From the NCBI GenBank assembly GCA_009782025.1, contig WQUQ01000168.1, positions 1-12,299 of the forward strand: DNA of 12,299 nucleotides. Reading direction: 5' to 3'. The notes below the pieces were generated by a model. The model searched no databases and was not told the origin of the DNA. It worked only from the letters and a program-made list of their open reading frames with translations. The translations under genes were made by a program, and so were the position numbers. Shown piece after piece: positions 1 through 10,565 of this stretch; within the stretch, counting starts at the first letter, position 1, and the number at the start of each line of letters is the position of its first letter. This DNA comes from Desulfobulbus sp. GTDB lineage: Bacteria; Pseudomonadota; Gammaproteobacteria; Burkholderiales; Rhodocyclaceae.

Positions 1-75
1 GTCATGCTGCGCGTAGTCGCAGCATCCATGCGGCTCGTGGATTCTGCGACTACGCTTCGCTCCGCGCAGAATGAC
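1..75. repeat. Imperfect palindromic intergenic element
   Basis: The arms at 1-27 and 39-75 are inverted copies around an 11-base centre (28-38). Read from the outside in, both begin GTCAT-CTGCGCG and end TAGTCGCAG-ATCC, with two mismatches. The right arm carries ten extra bases (GAGCGAAGCG when read on the minus strand) that are missing from the left arm. GTCAT/ATGAC termini and long arms are typical of REP- or MITE-like palindromic units. The element begins at the first base of the window, so it may extend further left. No transposase is visible here. Confidence 0.75.
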
Positions 76-105
76 AACCCTTGATTGCCGGGTGAATAGC
101 ATCAT

Positions 106-133
106 GATGCGACGCAACAGATGCGACGCAACA
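106..133. repeat. Perfect 14-bp tandem duplication upstream of gltB
   Basis: GATGCGACGCAACA occurs twice back to back (106-119 and 120-133). Each unit contains the short dyad TGCG-A-CGCA. The repeat ends two bases before the candidate -35 box of gltB. This position would suit activator or repressor sites, but it could also be a simple slippage duplication. Confidence 0.8.
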
Positions 134-135
134 TC

Positions 136-164
136 TTGAATTGGCCTGGGCTTGCCGGTACATT
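136..164 (+). promoter_or_regulatory. Candidate sigma-70 promoter of gltBD
   Basis: TTGAAT (136-141) and TACATT (159-164) are separated by 17 bases, and each hexamer matches the consensus at four of six positions. Transcription would begin near 171, giving a leader of about 93 bases before gltB. This is the best-spaced pair in the intergenic stretch. No other promoter evidence is visible. Confidence 0.4.
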
Positions 165-190
165 GAGCGGTTGTTGAAATTTTCGTAGAG

Positions 191-222
191 GCCGAGGCGT
201 CGCGCGATGCCCGGCTTTTTTT
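191..222 (+). terminator. Intrinsic terminator-like hairpin in the gltB leader
   Basis: Bases 191-215 fold into a ten-pair stem: four G-C pairs, a bulged A, then six more pairs including one G-T, closing on a GCGC tetraloop. Seven T residues follow at 216-222. This is a good Rho-independent terminator. It lies 41 bases before the gltB start and downstream of the candidate promoter. It therefore either ends transcription from the left or acts as an attenuator of gltBD. Confidence 0.6.
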
Positions 223-227
223 GTCAT

Positions 228-245
228 TGGCCGCGAATTCGGCCA
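228..245 (+). promoter_or_regulatory. Second leader hairpin just before the gltB ribosome-binding site
   Basis: TGGCCG (228-233) pairs with CGGCCA (240-245) around a six-base loop CGAATT. It ends three bases before the ribosome-binding site. TCGGCC (239-244) could instead pair with GGCCGA (190-195) in the left arm of the preceding terminator. That makes an alternative fold possible, although only six pairs support it. Confidence 0.4.
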
Positions 246-248
246 CCT

Positions 249-255
249 GAAGGAA
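249..255 (+). promoter_or_regulatory. Ribosome-binding site fixing the gltB start
   Basis: AAGGAAG-type purine tract (249-255) lies eight bases before ATG 264. The in-frame ATG at 207 lies inside the terminator-like hairpin and has no comparable tract, so 264 is preferred. Confidence 0.75.
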
Positions 256-263
256 GACATTTG

Positions 264-4894
<4,631 letters not shown>

Positions 4895-4895
<1 letters not shown>

Positions 4896-6361
4896 TGGGC
4901 AAGCCGACGGGTTTCATCGAATACGAACGGCTGACCGAGGCTTACGACCCGGTGGAGAGCCGCCTGCGCCATTACCGCGAGTTCGTGCACACCCTCAACG
5001 ACAGCGACGCCCGCATCCAGGGCGCGCGCTGCATGGATTGCGGCGTGCCGTTCTGCACCAGCGGCTGTCCGCTGAACAACATCATTCCCGACTGGAACGA
5101 TCTGGTGTACCGCGGCAACTGGAAGCAGGCATTGGACGTGCTGCATTCGACCAACAACTTCCCCGATTTCACCGGCCGCATCTGCCCGGCGCCCTGCGAA
5201 GCCGCCTGCACGCTCGGCATCAACGCCGCGCCGGTGGGCATCAAGTCGATCGAGCATTGCATCATCGACAAAGGCTGGGAGATGGGCTGGATCGCGCCGC
5301 AGCCGGCCAGGCACAAGAGCGGCAAGAAGGTCGCCATCGTCGGCTCCGGCCCGGCCGGCCTGGCCGCCGCCCAGCAACTGGCGCGCGTCGGACACGCGGT
5401 GACGGTGTTCGAGAAAAACGACCGCGTCGGCGGCCTGCTCGGCTACGGCATTCCCGACTTCAAGCTGGAAAAGACCGTGATCGACCGCCGCGTCGCCCAG
5501 ATGGAAGCCGAGGGCGTCGTCTTCAAGACCCGGATCATCGTCGGCAGTCAGGATGTTCCGGCCGGCATCATCAACGATGCCAGCGAATTCGTTTCGGCCG
5601 AGGCTTTGCAGAAGGATTTTGACGCGGTGATCCTCGCCGCCGGCGCGGAAATCCCGCGCGACCTGCCGGTGCCGGGGCGCGAGTTGAAGGGCGTGTACGC
5701 CGCGCTGGAATTCCTCATTGCGCAGAACAAGGAAGTGCAGCAGGGCAAGAAAAACCCGATCAACGTCAAGGGCAAGCACGTCATCGTCATCGGCGGCGGC
5801 GATACCGGTTCCGATTGCGTCGGCACCGCCAACCGTCACGGCGCGGCCTCGGTGACCCAGTTCGAACTGCTGCCGCTGCCGCCGGAACAGGAAAACAAGG
5901 CCCTGACCTGGCCCTACTGGCCGACCAAACTACGCACTTCCTCGTCGCACGAAGAGGGCTGCACGCGCGACTTCGCCGTCGCCACCAAGGCTTTCATCGC
6001 CGACGGCGAGGGCAAGGTCAAGGCCCTGCAAGCCGTGCGCGTCGCGTGGCAGGACGGCAAGATGAGCGAAATCGCCGGCTCCGAATTCGAGCTGCCGTGC
6101 GACGCCGCCTTTCTGGCCATGGGCTTCACTCACCCGGTCGGCGCGCTGCTCGACGCCTTCGGCGTGGCCAGGGATGCCCGCCAGAACGCCAGGGCGACCA
6201 CCGAGGGCGAAGGCTGCTACCAGACCAACGTGACCAAGGTTTTCGCCGCCGGCGACGTGCGCCGCGGTCAGTCGCTGGTCGTCTGGGCCATCCGCGAGGG
6301 CCGCCAGGCCGCCCGCGCGGTCGATGCCTTCCTGATGGGAGAAACGACCCTGCCGCGTTGA
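4895..6361 (+). CDS. gltD: Glutamate synthase (NADPH) small subunit
   Basis: This is the beta subunit of glutamate synthase (488 aa). It takes electrons from NADPH through FAD and passes them via iron-sulphur clusters to the FMN site of GltB. The N-terminal ferredoxin-like region has cysteines C46, C49, C54 and C58, then C97, C101 and C105. The FAD dinucleotide fold begins at [10 protein letters not shown] (146-155). The NADPH fold has IGGGDTG (299-305). The C-terminal [18 protein letters not shown] segment completes the FAD site. The ATG overlaps the gltB stop by one base, and an AAGGAG ribosome-binding site sits inside the end of gltB. All expected motifs are present, and nothing suggests truncation. 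Confidence 0.97.
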
Positions 6362-6374
6362 TGGGATCGCCGCG

Positions 6375-6396
6375 CCGGCCCGCCCGGGCGCGCCGG
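6375..6396 (+). other. GC-rich hairpin after gltD without a T tract
   Basis: Pairs 6375-6379 with 6392-6396 and 6381-6383 with 6388-6390 form an eight-pair stem with one C-C mismatch and a CCGG loop. It begins 13 bases after the gltD stop. No run of T follows, so it is not a classical intrinsic terminator. It may stabilise the mRNA 3' end or mark Rho-dependent termination. Confidence 0.35.
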
Positions 6397-6400
6397 GTCG

Positions 6401-6431
6401 TTCACTCACCTTCAAACCATTGCGCCATAAT
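6401..6431 (+). promoter_or_regulatory. Candidate sigma-70 promoter of rpiA
   Basis: CATAAT (6426-6431) matches five of six -10 positions. TTCACT (6401-6406), 19 bases upstream, is a weak -35 with long spacing. Transcription would begin near 6438, about 65 bases before rpiA. The -10 overlaps the inverted repeat listed next. Confidence 0.4.
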
Positions 6432-6450
6432 GTTACGAATTTGTGGCGCA
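6421..6450. promoter_or_regulatory. Perfect 7-bp inverted repeat flanking the rpiA -10 region
   Basis: TGCGCCA (6421-6427) and TGGCGCA (6444-6450) are perfect inverted copies separated by 16 bases. The left half covers the first bases of the -10 box and the right half lies just after the expected start point. A repressor bound here would block transcription. The regulator is unknown, and the repeat could also act as an mRNA 5' stem. Confidence 0.4.
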
Positions 6451-6502
6451 CCGCGCTTTATCAATCCGTCAAAAGAATGCACGCCACCGCGAGAACCGCA
6501 CC

Positions 6503-7171
6503 ATGAACCAGGATGAACTCAAACGGGCTGTCGCCCAGGCCGCCGCCGACTACGTGGCGGAATATGCGCCGGCGGGCAGCGTCATCGGCGTGGGCACGGG
6601 GTCGACGGCCAATTTTTTCATTGACGCGCTGGCGCCGCTGAAGGGGCGCTATCGCGGCGCTGTCGCCAGTTCCGAGGCGACTCGCCAGCGCCTCGCCGGG
6701 CATGGCTTCGCGGCGCTCGATCTCAACGAGGTTGAGCATATCCCGGTCTATGTCGATGGCGCCGATGAGATCGATGGCGGGCTGAACATGGTCAAGGGCG
6801 GTGGCGGCGCGCTGACGCGCGAGAAGATCGTCGCCGCGGTGGCCGCCACCTTCGTCTGCATCGCCGATGCCTCGAAGCAGGTCGCCACTCTGGGCCGGTT
6901 TCCGCTGCCGGTCGAGGTCATTCCCATGGCCCGCGCCCATGTCGCCCGCGAACTCGCCAAACTGGGCGGCCGGCCAATGCTGCGCGAGGGCTTCGTCACC
7001 GACAACGGCAACCTGATTCTCGATGTGCATGGCTTGGCGATCAGCGACCCGAAGGGCCTGGAAGCGCGGATCAACCAGATCGCCGGCGTCGTCACCAACG
7101 GTTTGTTCGCCATCCGTCCGGCCGATGTGCTGCTGCTGGGTACGGCTAGCGGCGTCCGCCGTTTCGGCTGA
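6503..7171 (+). CDS. rpiA: Ribose-5-phosphate isomerase A
   Basis: This enzyme interconverts ribose-5-phosphate and ribulose-5-phosphate in the non-oxidative pentose phosphate pathway, in the cytoplasm. The 222-residue length fits the family. TGST at 32-35 binds the substrate phosphate. DGADEID at 85-91 carries the active-site aspartates. [11 protein letters not shown] at 98-108 contains E107, which corresponds to the catalytic glutamate of the family. ATG 6503 is chosen because [14 protein letters not shown] is the usual N-terminus. The upstream in-frame ATG at 6443 would add 20 residues and lies inside the inverted repeat. The ribosome-binding site is weak (GAGAA). The gene has its own candidate promoter, separate from gltBD. 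A histidine kinase begins seven bases after the stop, so the two are probably co-transcribed. Confidence 0.96.
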   Translation: MNQDELKRAVAQAAADYVAEYAPAGSVIGVGTGSTANFFIDALAPLKGRYRGAVASSEATRQRLAGHGFAALDLNEVEHIPVYVDGADEIDGGLNMVKGGGGALTREKIVAAVAATFVCIADASKQVATLGRFPLPVEVIPMARAHVARELAKLGGRPMLREGFVTDNGNLILDVHGLAISDPKGLEARINQIAGVVTNGLFAIRPADVLLLGTASGVRRFG

Positions 7172-7178
7172 CCACGCC

Positions 7179-8654
7179 ATGAATCAGCGCCCCAAACTAC
7201 GTTACCGTCGCCTGGAGGATGTCCGGCGTAGCGCGGATCTGCGCCAGGCGATGATCCTCGCCGAGGCTGCCAACAACGCCAAGGACGCCTTCCTGGCCAA
7301 TATGAGCCACGAGATCCGCACGCCGTTGAACATCATCCTCGGCCAGATCCACCTGCTGACCGAAGAAAACCCGACGCCGGCGCAGGTGGTGCGGTTGAAC
7401 AAGATCACGGCCGCCGCCGAGCGCTTGCTGCTGCTGATTAACGACGTGCTCGACCTGTCCCGGATCGAATCCGAGCAGATGCCGATTACCCGCAGTGATT
7501 TCCAGCTTGCCGATGTGCTTGACTACGTGGCCAGCCAGGTTGGCGAACAGGCCCGCGACAAGGGACTGCGGCTCGATGTCCGGCATGGCAACACGCCCGC
7601 CTGGCTCAACGGCGACCCGGCCCGGTTGCGCCAGGCGCTGCTCAACTATGCCCAGAACGCCGTCAAGTTCACCGAACGCGGCAGCATTGGCCTGAGCGCC
7701 CGCCTCGAAGCGGAGGAGGGCGACACGCTGCTGATCCGCTTCGAGGTTCGCGACAGTGGCATCGGCATCGCGCGCGACAAGATTCCCCTGATTTTCCAGC
7801 CCTTCGTCCAGGCCGACGCCTCCATGACGCGCCGCTATGGCGGCTCCGGCCTCGGCCTGGTCATCACCCGTCGCCTGGTCGAGCTGATGGGCGGCGAAAC
7901 CGGTGTCGACAGCGAACCCGGACGCGGCAGCCTGTTCTGGTTTACCGTCCGTCTGCAACGCGCGGCCGGCAAGGCGGCAGCCCCGGCCAGTACGGCGGCA
8001 GTCGCCGCCGCGCCGCCGGATGAGACGGCGATCATCGACGGACTACGCCGTATTCCTGGCCTCGATGTCGAGGCCGGCCTGCATGTGGTGCGCAACCGGC
8101 GCAGTCAGTACCTGCGCTTGCTGGAAATGTTCGCCAAGAGCCACCGCGACGACCTCGACCGGCTGCGCGCCGCCCTGGCTGCCGGCGACAACGAGAACGC
8201 CCGCCTGCTCGCCCACTCGCTGAAGGGCGTTGGCGGCAACATTGGCGCCGCCGGGCTGCAACAGGCGGCCGCCGCGTTTGAAGCCGCACTCAAGGCCGGC
8301 GCCGACGGCCCGCCGCGGGAACCGTTGCTGGCCGCCGTCGCCGCCGCCCACGGCGATTTGCTGGCCGGGCTGCACCGGCATTTGCCGCAACTGGCCCCGC
8401 CCCCGGCCGCCGCCGTCGACTGGCCGGCGCTGCGGCAACTGCTCGACGAACTCGCCGTTCTGCTCGAAACGGCGGACATGGCGGCCTACCAGCGCTGTAA
8501 TCAGCATGGCGAGCAGATCCGTCAAGCCCTTGGCGATCTCGGCGGACGCCTGGTCAACGAGATCGAAGCCTTCGCTTTTCCCGAAGCGCTGGAAACGCTG
8601 ACGGCCGCTCGCCTTGCCTTTCCGCAATTGGCCGCCGCTCAAGCCGATTCCTGA
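7179..8654 (+). CDS. Sensor-less histidine kinase with Hpt domain, no receiver
   Basis: This is a 491-residue, apparently soluble histidine kinase. A short charged helix (1-35) leads directly into the HisKA domain, with H44 in the H-box NMSHEIRTP. The ATPase domain follows, with N160 in the N-box, DSGIGI at 192-197 and GGSGLGL around 221-227. An alanine/proline-rich linker of about 30 residues (about 262-290) leads to an Hpt domain, with H346 in HSLKGVGG. A helical tail ends at 491. There is no transmembrane segment, no PAS or other sensor domain, and no receiver domain between the ATPase and Hpt domains where hybrid kinases normally have one. No ribosome-binding site precedes ATG 7179, so translation may depend on rpiA, which ends seven bases upstream. 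The last base of the TGA stop is the first base of the adjacent 103-bp repeat. It could be a functional split component or a degraded hybrid kinase. The signal and partner are unknown. Confidence 0.85.
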   Translation: MNQRPKLRYRRLEDVRRSADLRQAMILAEAANNAKDAFLANMSHEIRTPLNIILGQIHLLTEENPTPAQVVRLNKITAAAERLLLLINDVLDLSRIESEQMPITRSDFQLADVLDYVASQVGEQARDKGLRLDVRHGNTPAWLNGDPARLRQALLNYAQNAVKFTERGSIGLSARLEAEEGDTLLIRFEVRDSGIGIARDKIPLIFQPFVQADASMTRRYGGSGLGLVITRRLVELMGGETGVDSEPGRGSLFWFTVRLQRAAGKAAAPASTAAVAAAPPDETAIIDGLRRIPGLDVEAGLHVVRNRRSQYLRLLEMFAKSHRDDLDRLRAALAAGDNENARLLAHSLKGVGGNIGAAGLQQAAAAFEAALKAGADGPPREPLLAAVAAAHGDLLAGLHRHLPQLAPPPAAAVDWPALRQLLDELAVLLETADMAAYQRCNQHGEQIRQALGDLGGRLVNEIEAFAFPEALETLTAARLAFPQLAAAQADS

Positions 8655-8756
8655 TTCCATTGCCAAATCAGCCGATGACTTTGTCGGCTTCGCTTGCCGT
8701 ACAACCGTACTGTCTGCGCTTCGCCTTCGCGTCCTCGGCTGATTTAAAAATGGAAT
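8654..8756. repeat. 103-bp MITE-like palindromic element, copy 1
   Basis: The element has imperfect terminal inverted repeats of 22 bases, ATTCCATT...AAATCAGCCGA at the left and its complement at the right, mismatched at three adjacent positions. Inside are GCCGA/TCGGC and GTAC-AACC-GTAC hairpins. An equally long copy in the same orientation lies at 9121-9223, with seven differences (about 93% identity). No open frame, transposase or clear target duplication is visible. The first base is the last base of the kinase stop codon. On the other side it touches the yggX terminator. Confidence 0.85.
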
Positions 8757-8790
8757 GAAAAGAAAACGGCCCCGCCACTGCGGGGCCGTT
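8757..8790 (-). terminator. Strong intrinsic terminator of yggX
   Basis: Read on the minus strand, an 11-pair perfect stem (8790-8780 with 8775-8765) around an AGTG tetraloop is followed by the T-rich tract TTTTCTTTT (8766-8758). It lies about 18 bases after the yggX stop and directly abuts repeat copy 1. Confidence 0.9.
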
Positions 8791-8808
8791 CATCCATGCG
8801 GAAGCAAC

Positions 8809-9081
8809 TCAGGTCGTGGGCGCAACGTAACCTTGAATCGGGTCGGCGCCGTCGCCGAAGAAGTGCTTCTCGACCTGTTCCGCCAAATATTTGCGGTGGC
8901 GCGCATCGACTAGGTTGAGACGGTTTTCGTTGATGAGCATGGTCTGCATCCGAATCCATTGCTGCCACGCCTCCTTGGAGACATGCTCGAAGATGCGCTG
9001 GCCGAGGGCGCCGGGGTAGGGCGGAAGATCAAGCCCCTCGGCTTCGCGGCCGAGTTTGATGCAATGGACGGTACGTGCCAT
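8809..9081 (-). CDS. yggX: Fe(2+)-trafficking / oxidative damage protection protein
   Basis: This small cytoplasmic protein (90 aa) belongs to the YggX family, which helps protect iron-sulphur enzymes and handle labile iron under oxidative stress. The family signature is clear: [16 protein letters not shown] at the start with the conserved C7, then [19 protein letters not shown] and [11 protein letters not shown]. Length matches the family (about 90). The ATG at 9081 is preferred over the one at 9093: it matches the family N-terminus, and a GGAG ribosome-binding site lies six bases upstream inside the longer version. The gene stands alone between two direct 103-bp repeats and has its own terminator. 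Its promoter must lie in the 39 bases before the start or inside repeat copy 2. Confidence 0.95.
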   Translation of the reverse strand: MARTVHCIKLGREAEGLDLPPYPGALGQRIFEHVSKEAWQQWIRMQTMLINENRLNLVDARHRKYLAEQVEKHFFGDGADPIQGYVAPTT

Positions 9082-9087
9082 GTGCTG

Positions 9088-9091
9088 CTCC
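9088..9091 (-). promoter_or_regulatory. Ribosome-binding site fixing the yggX start
   Basis: GGAG on the minus strand is six bases before ATG 9081. It lies just inside the upstream in-frame ATG 9093, which argues for the shorter protein. Confidence 0.7.
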
Positions 9092-9120
9092 ATGTGTGGT
9101 GAAATGACCGCGACGATTTT

Positions 9121-9223
9121 ATTCCATTTTCAAATCAACCGATGGCTTTGTCGGCTTCGCTTGCCGTGCAACCGCACTGTCTGCGCTTCGCCTTCGCGTC
9201 CTCGGCTGATTTAAAAACGGAAT
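9121..9223. repeat. 103-bp MITE-like palindromic element, copy 2
   Basis: Same length and orientation as the copy at 8654-8756, with seven substitutions. The terminal inverted repeats mismatch at three separate positions. The internal hairpin here is GTGC-AACC-GCAC (9166-9177), so the A-T pair of copy 1 has become a G-C pair. The element lies 39 bases upstream of yggX, and its right end is four bases from the end of the amidase stop codon. It may therefore supply both the 3' end of the amidase transcript and part of the yggX promoter. Confidence 0.85.
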
Positions 9224-9227
9224 TACG

Positions 9228-10565
9228 TCAGCCGATACTCGCCAGTCGCGCCTTCGGGCCGGGCGGGTGCTTGATGAAATACTGGCGGATGCCGCGGACG
9301 ATGGCCTCGGCCAGTTTCTCCTGATAGGCGTCGTCGTTGAGCCGGCGTTCTTCTTCCTGATTGGAGATGAAGGCCGTTTCGATCAGCGCCGAGGGAATAT
9401 CCGGCGCTTTCAGTACGGCGAAGCCGGCCTGTTCGACCTGGCCCCGGTGCAAGGTGTTGATCGACCCCAGTTCGCCGAGCAGATAGCGGCCGAGTTTGAG
9501 GCTGTCGGCGATGGTTGCCGTCTGCGACAGATCGAGCAGGGTGCGGGCGAGGAAGGGGTCGCGCGAGCGGCGGATATCGATGCCGCCGATCAGATCGGCC
9601 TCGTTCTCGCGCTGCGCCAGGAGGCGCGCCTGGGTGCTCGAAGCGCCGCGCTCGGAGAGCACGAATACCGACGATCCCCTGGCGTCGGGCTTGATCCAGG
9701 CATCGGCATGAATCGACAGAAAAAGATCGGACTGCACCCGCCGCGCCTTCTGCACGCGGACGTTGAGCGGGACGAAGAAATCGGAATCGCGGGTGAGCAC
9801 GGCGCGCATGTTCGGTTCGCCGTCAATGAGCCGTTTCAGGCGCTTGGCGACGGCCAGCGTGACGGCCTTTTCGTGCGTGCCGCCCTTGCCGACGGCGCCG
9901 GGGTCCTCGCCGCCGTGTCCGGGATCGAGGGTGATGGTCACCAGGCGGTCGACCACCGGCTTGCCGGATTTTTTCGCCGTTTGCACTTCCGGCGCGTCGA
10001 CTTTCGCCTCCGCCTTTTTGTCGTCGAGCGGAAAATCCTGCTCGTTCGGCAGCGGCTCGACCTTGTCCTCGCGCCCTTCGAGCAGGGCCATCAGCGGGTC
10101 GGGCGGTTGCGCCGGATAAACGTCGAGCACCAGGCGATAACCATATTCGCCCACCGGCGCCAGGGTGAACACCTGCGGCTTGACCTTGCCCTTCAACTCC
10201 ATGACCAGGCGCACGACGCCCGGCTTGAAGCGGCCGGCGCGCAGCAGCTTGATGTTGGGATCATCATCGGCCAGCTTGCCGGCCAGGCTGTCGAGCACGC
10301 TGTTGAATTCGACGCCTTCGATGTCGACGACCAGACGGTCGGGATTGTCGATCAGAAAATGATTGAACTGGATCGCCGCGTCGCTTTCGAGCGTCACGCG
10401 GGTGTAGTCGGCGGCCGGCCAGACGCGCACGGCGAGCACCGTCGGCCGCTTGGCCGCGGCCCCGGCCAGCGGCGTGACCGAGAGAATCAGCGCGGCCCCG
10501 GCGGTGCGCAGGAGTTGCCGGCGCTGTGGCTGGCACTCCAGGCTGCGGCCAGCCCTTCTAGACAT
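9228..10565 (-). CDS. amiC: N-acetylmuramoyl-L-alanine amidase with AMIN domain
   Basis: This periplasmic zinc amidase (445 aa) cuts the amide bond between N-acetylmuramic acid and L-alanine in peptidoglycan, mainly for daughter-cell separation. The N-terminus has a twin-arginine motif (QRRQLLR, R15-R16) and a hydrophobic stretch ending in AGAAA near residue 38, fitting Tat export as known for AmiA and AmiC. An AMIN septum-targeting domain covers about 44-150. A charged linker follows (about 160-205), then the Amidase_3 domain. Its zinc ligands are H217 (DPGHGG), E232 and H286 (SIHADA), with catalytic E396 (LIETAF). The start at 10565 has a GGAAAGG ribosome-binding site six bases upstream and overlaps the end of tsaE by 79 bp. 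The exact paralogue name (AmiC, or AmiB as in the E. coli operon) is uncertain. Confidence 0.93.
   Translation of the reverse strand: MSRRAGRSLECQPQRRQLLRTAGAALILSVTPLAGAAAKRPTVLAVRVWPAADYTRVTLESDAAIQFNHFLIDNPDRLVVDIEGVEFNSVLDSLAGKLADDDPNIKLLRAGRFKPGVVRLVMELKGKVKPQVFTLAPVGEYGYRLVLDVYPAQPPDPLMALLEGREDKVEPLPNEQDFPLDDKKAEAKVDAPEVQTAKKSGKPVVDRLVTITLDPGHGGEDPGAVGKGGTHEKAVTLAVAKRLKRLIDGEPNMRAVLTRDSDFFVPLNVRVQKARRVQSDLFLSIHADAWIKPDARGSSVFVLSERGASSTQARLLAQRENEADLIGGIDIRRSRDPFLARTLLDLSQTATIADSLKLGRYLLGELGSINTLHRGQVEQAGFAVLKAPDIPSALIETAFISNQEEERRLNDDAYQEKLAEAIVRGIRQYFIKHPPGPKARLASIG

Noticed and set aside
142..156. Sigma-54 (-24/-12) promoter before gltB: TGGC followed by TTGC
   Set aside because: The GG and GC are separated by nine bases instead of the ten required, so the site would not be recognised normally.
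207..263. In-frame upstream ATG 207 as the gltB start, or as a leader peptide
   Set aside because: It lies inside a terminator-like stem and has no ribosome-binding site. Being in frame with gltB, it is not a separate peptide. ATG 264 has a good site.
1..263. A small gene in the first 263 bases
   Set aside because: The open frames here cross the palindrome or the terminator hairpin, lack ribosome-binding sites and resemble nothing known. The stretch is best explained by the repeats and leader signals.
8654..9223. CRISPR array suggested by recurring similar sequence
   Set aside because: There are only two copies, 103 bp long and 364 bp apart, with a gene between them. They have terminal inverted repeats and behave as mobile or palindromic elements.
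8654..9223. Composite transposon with a transposase
   Set aside because: No transposase frame exists in the elements or between them, and no clear target duplications were found.
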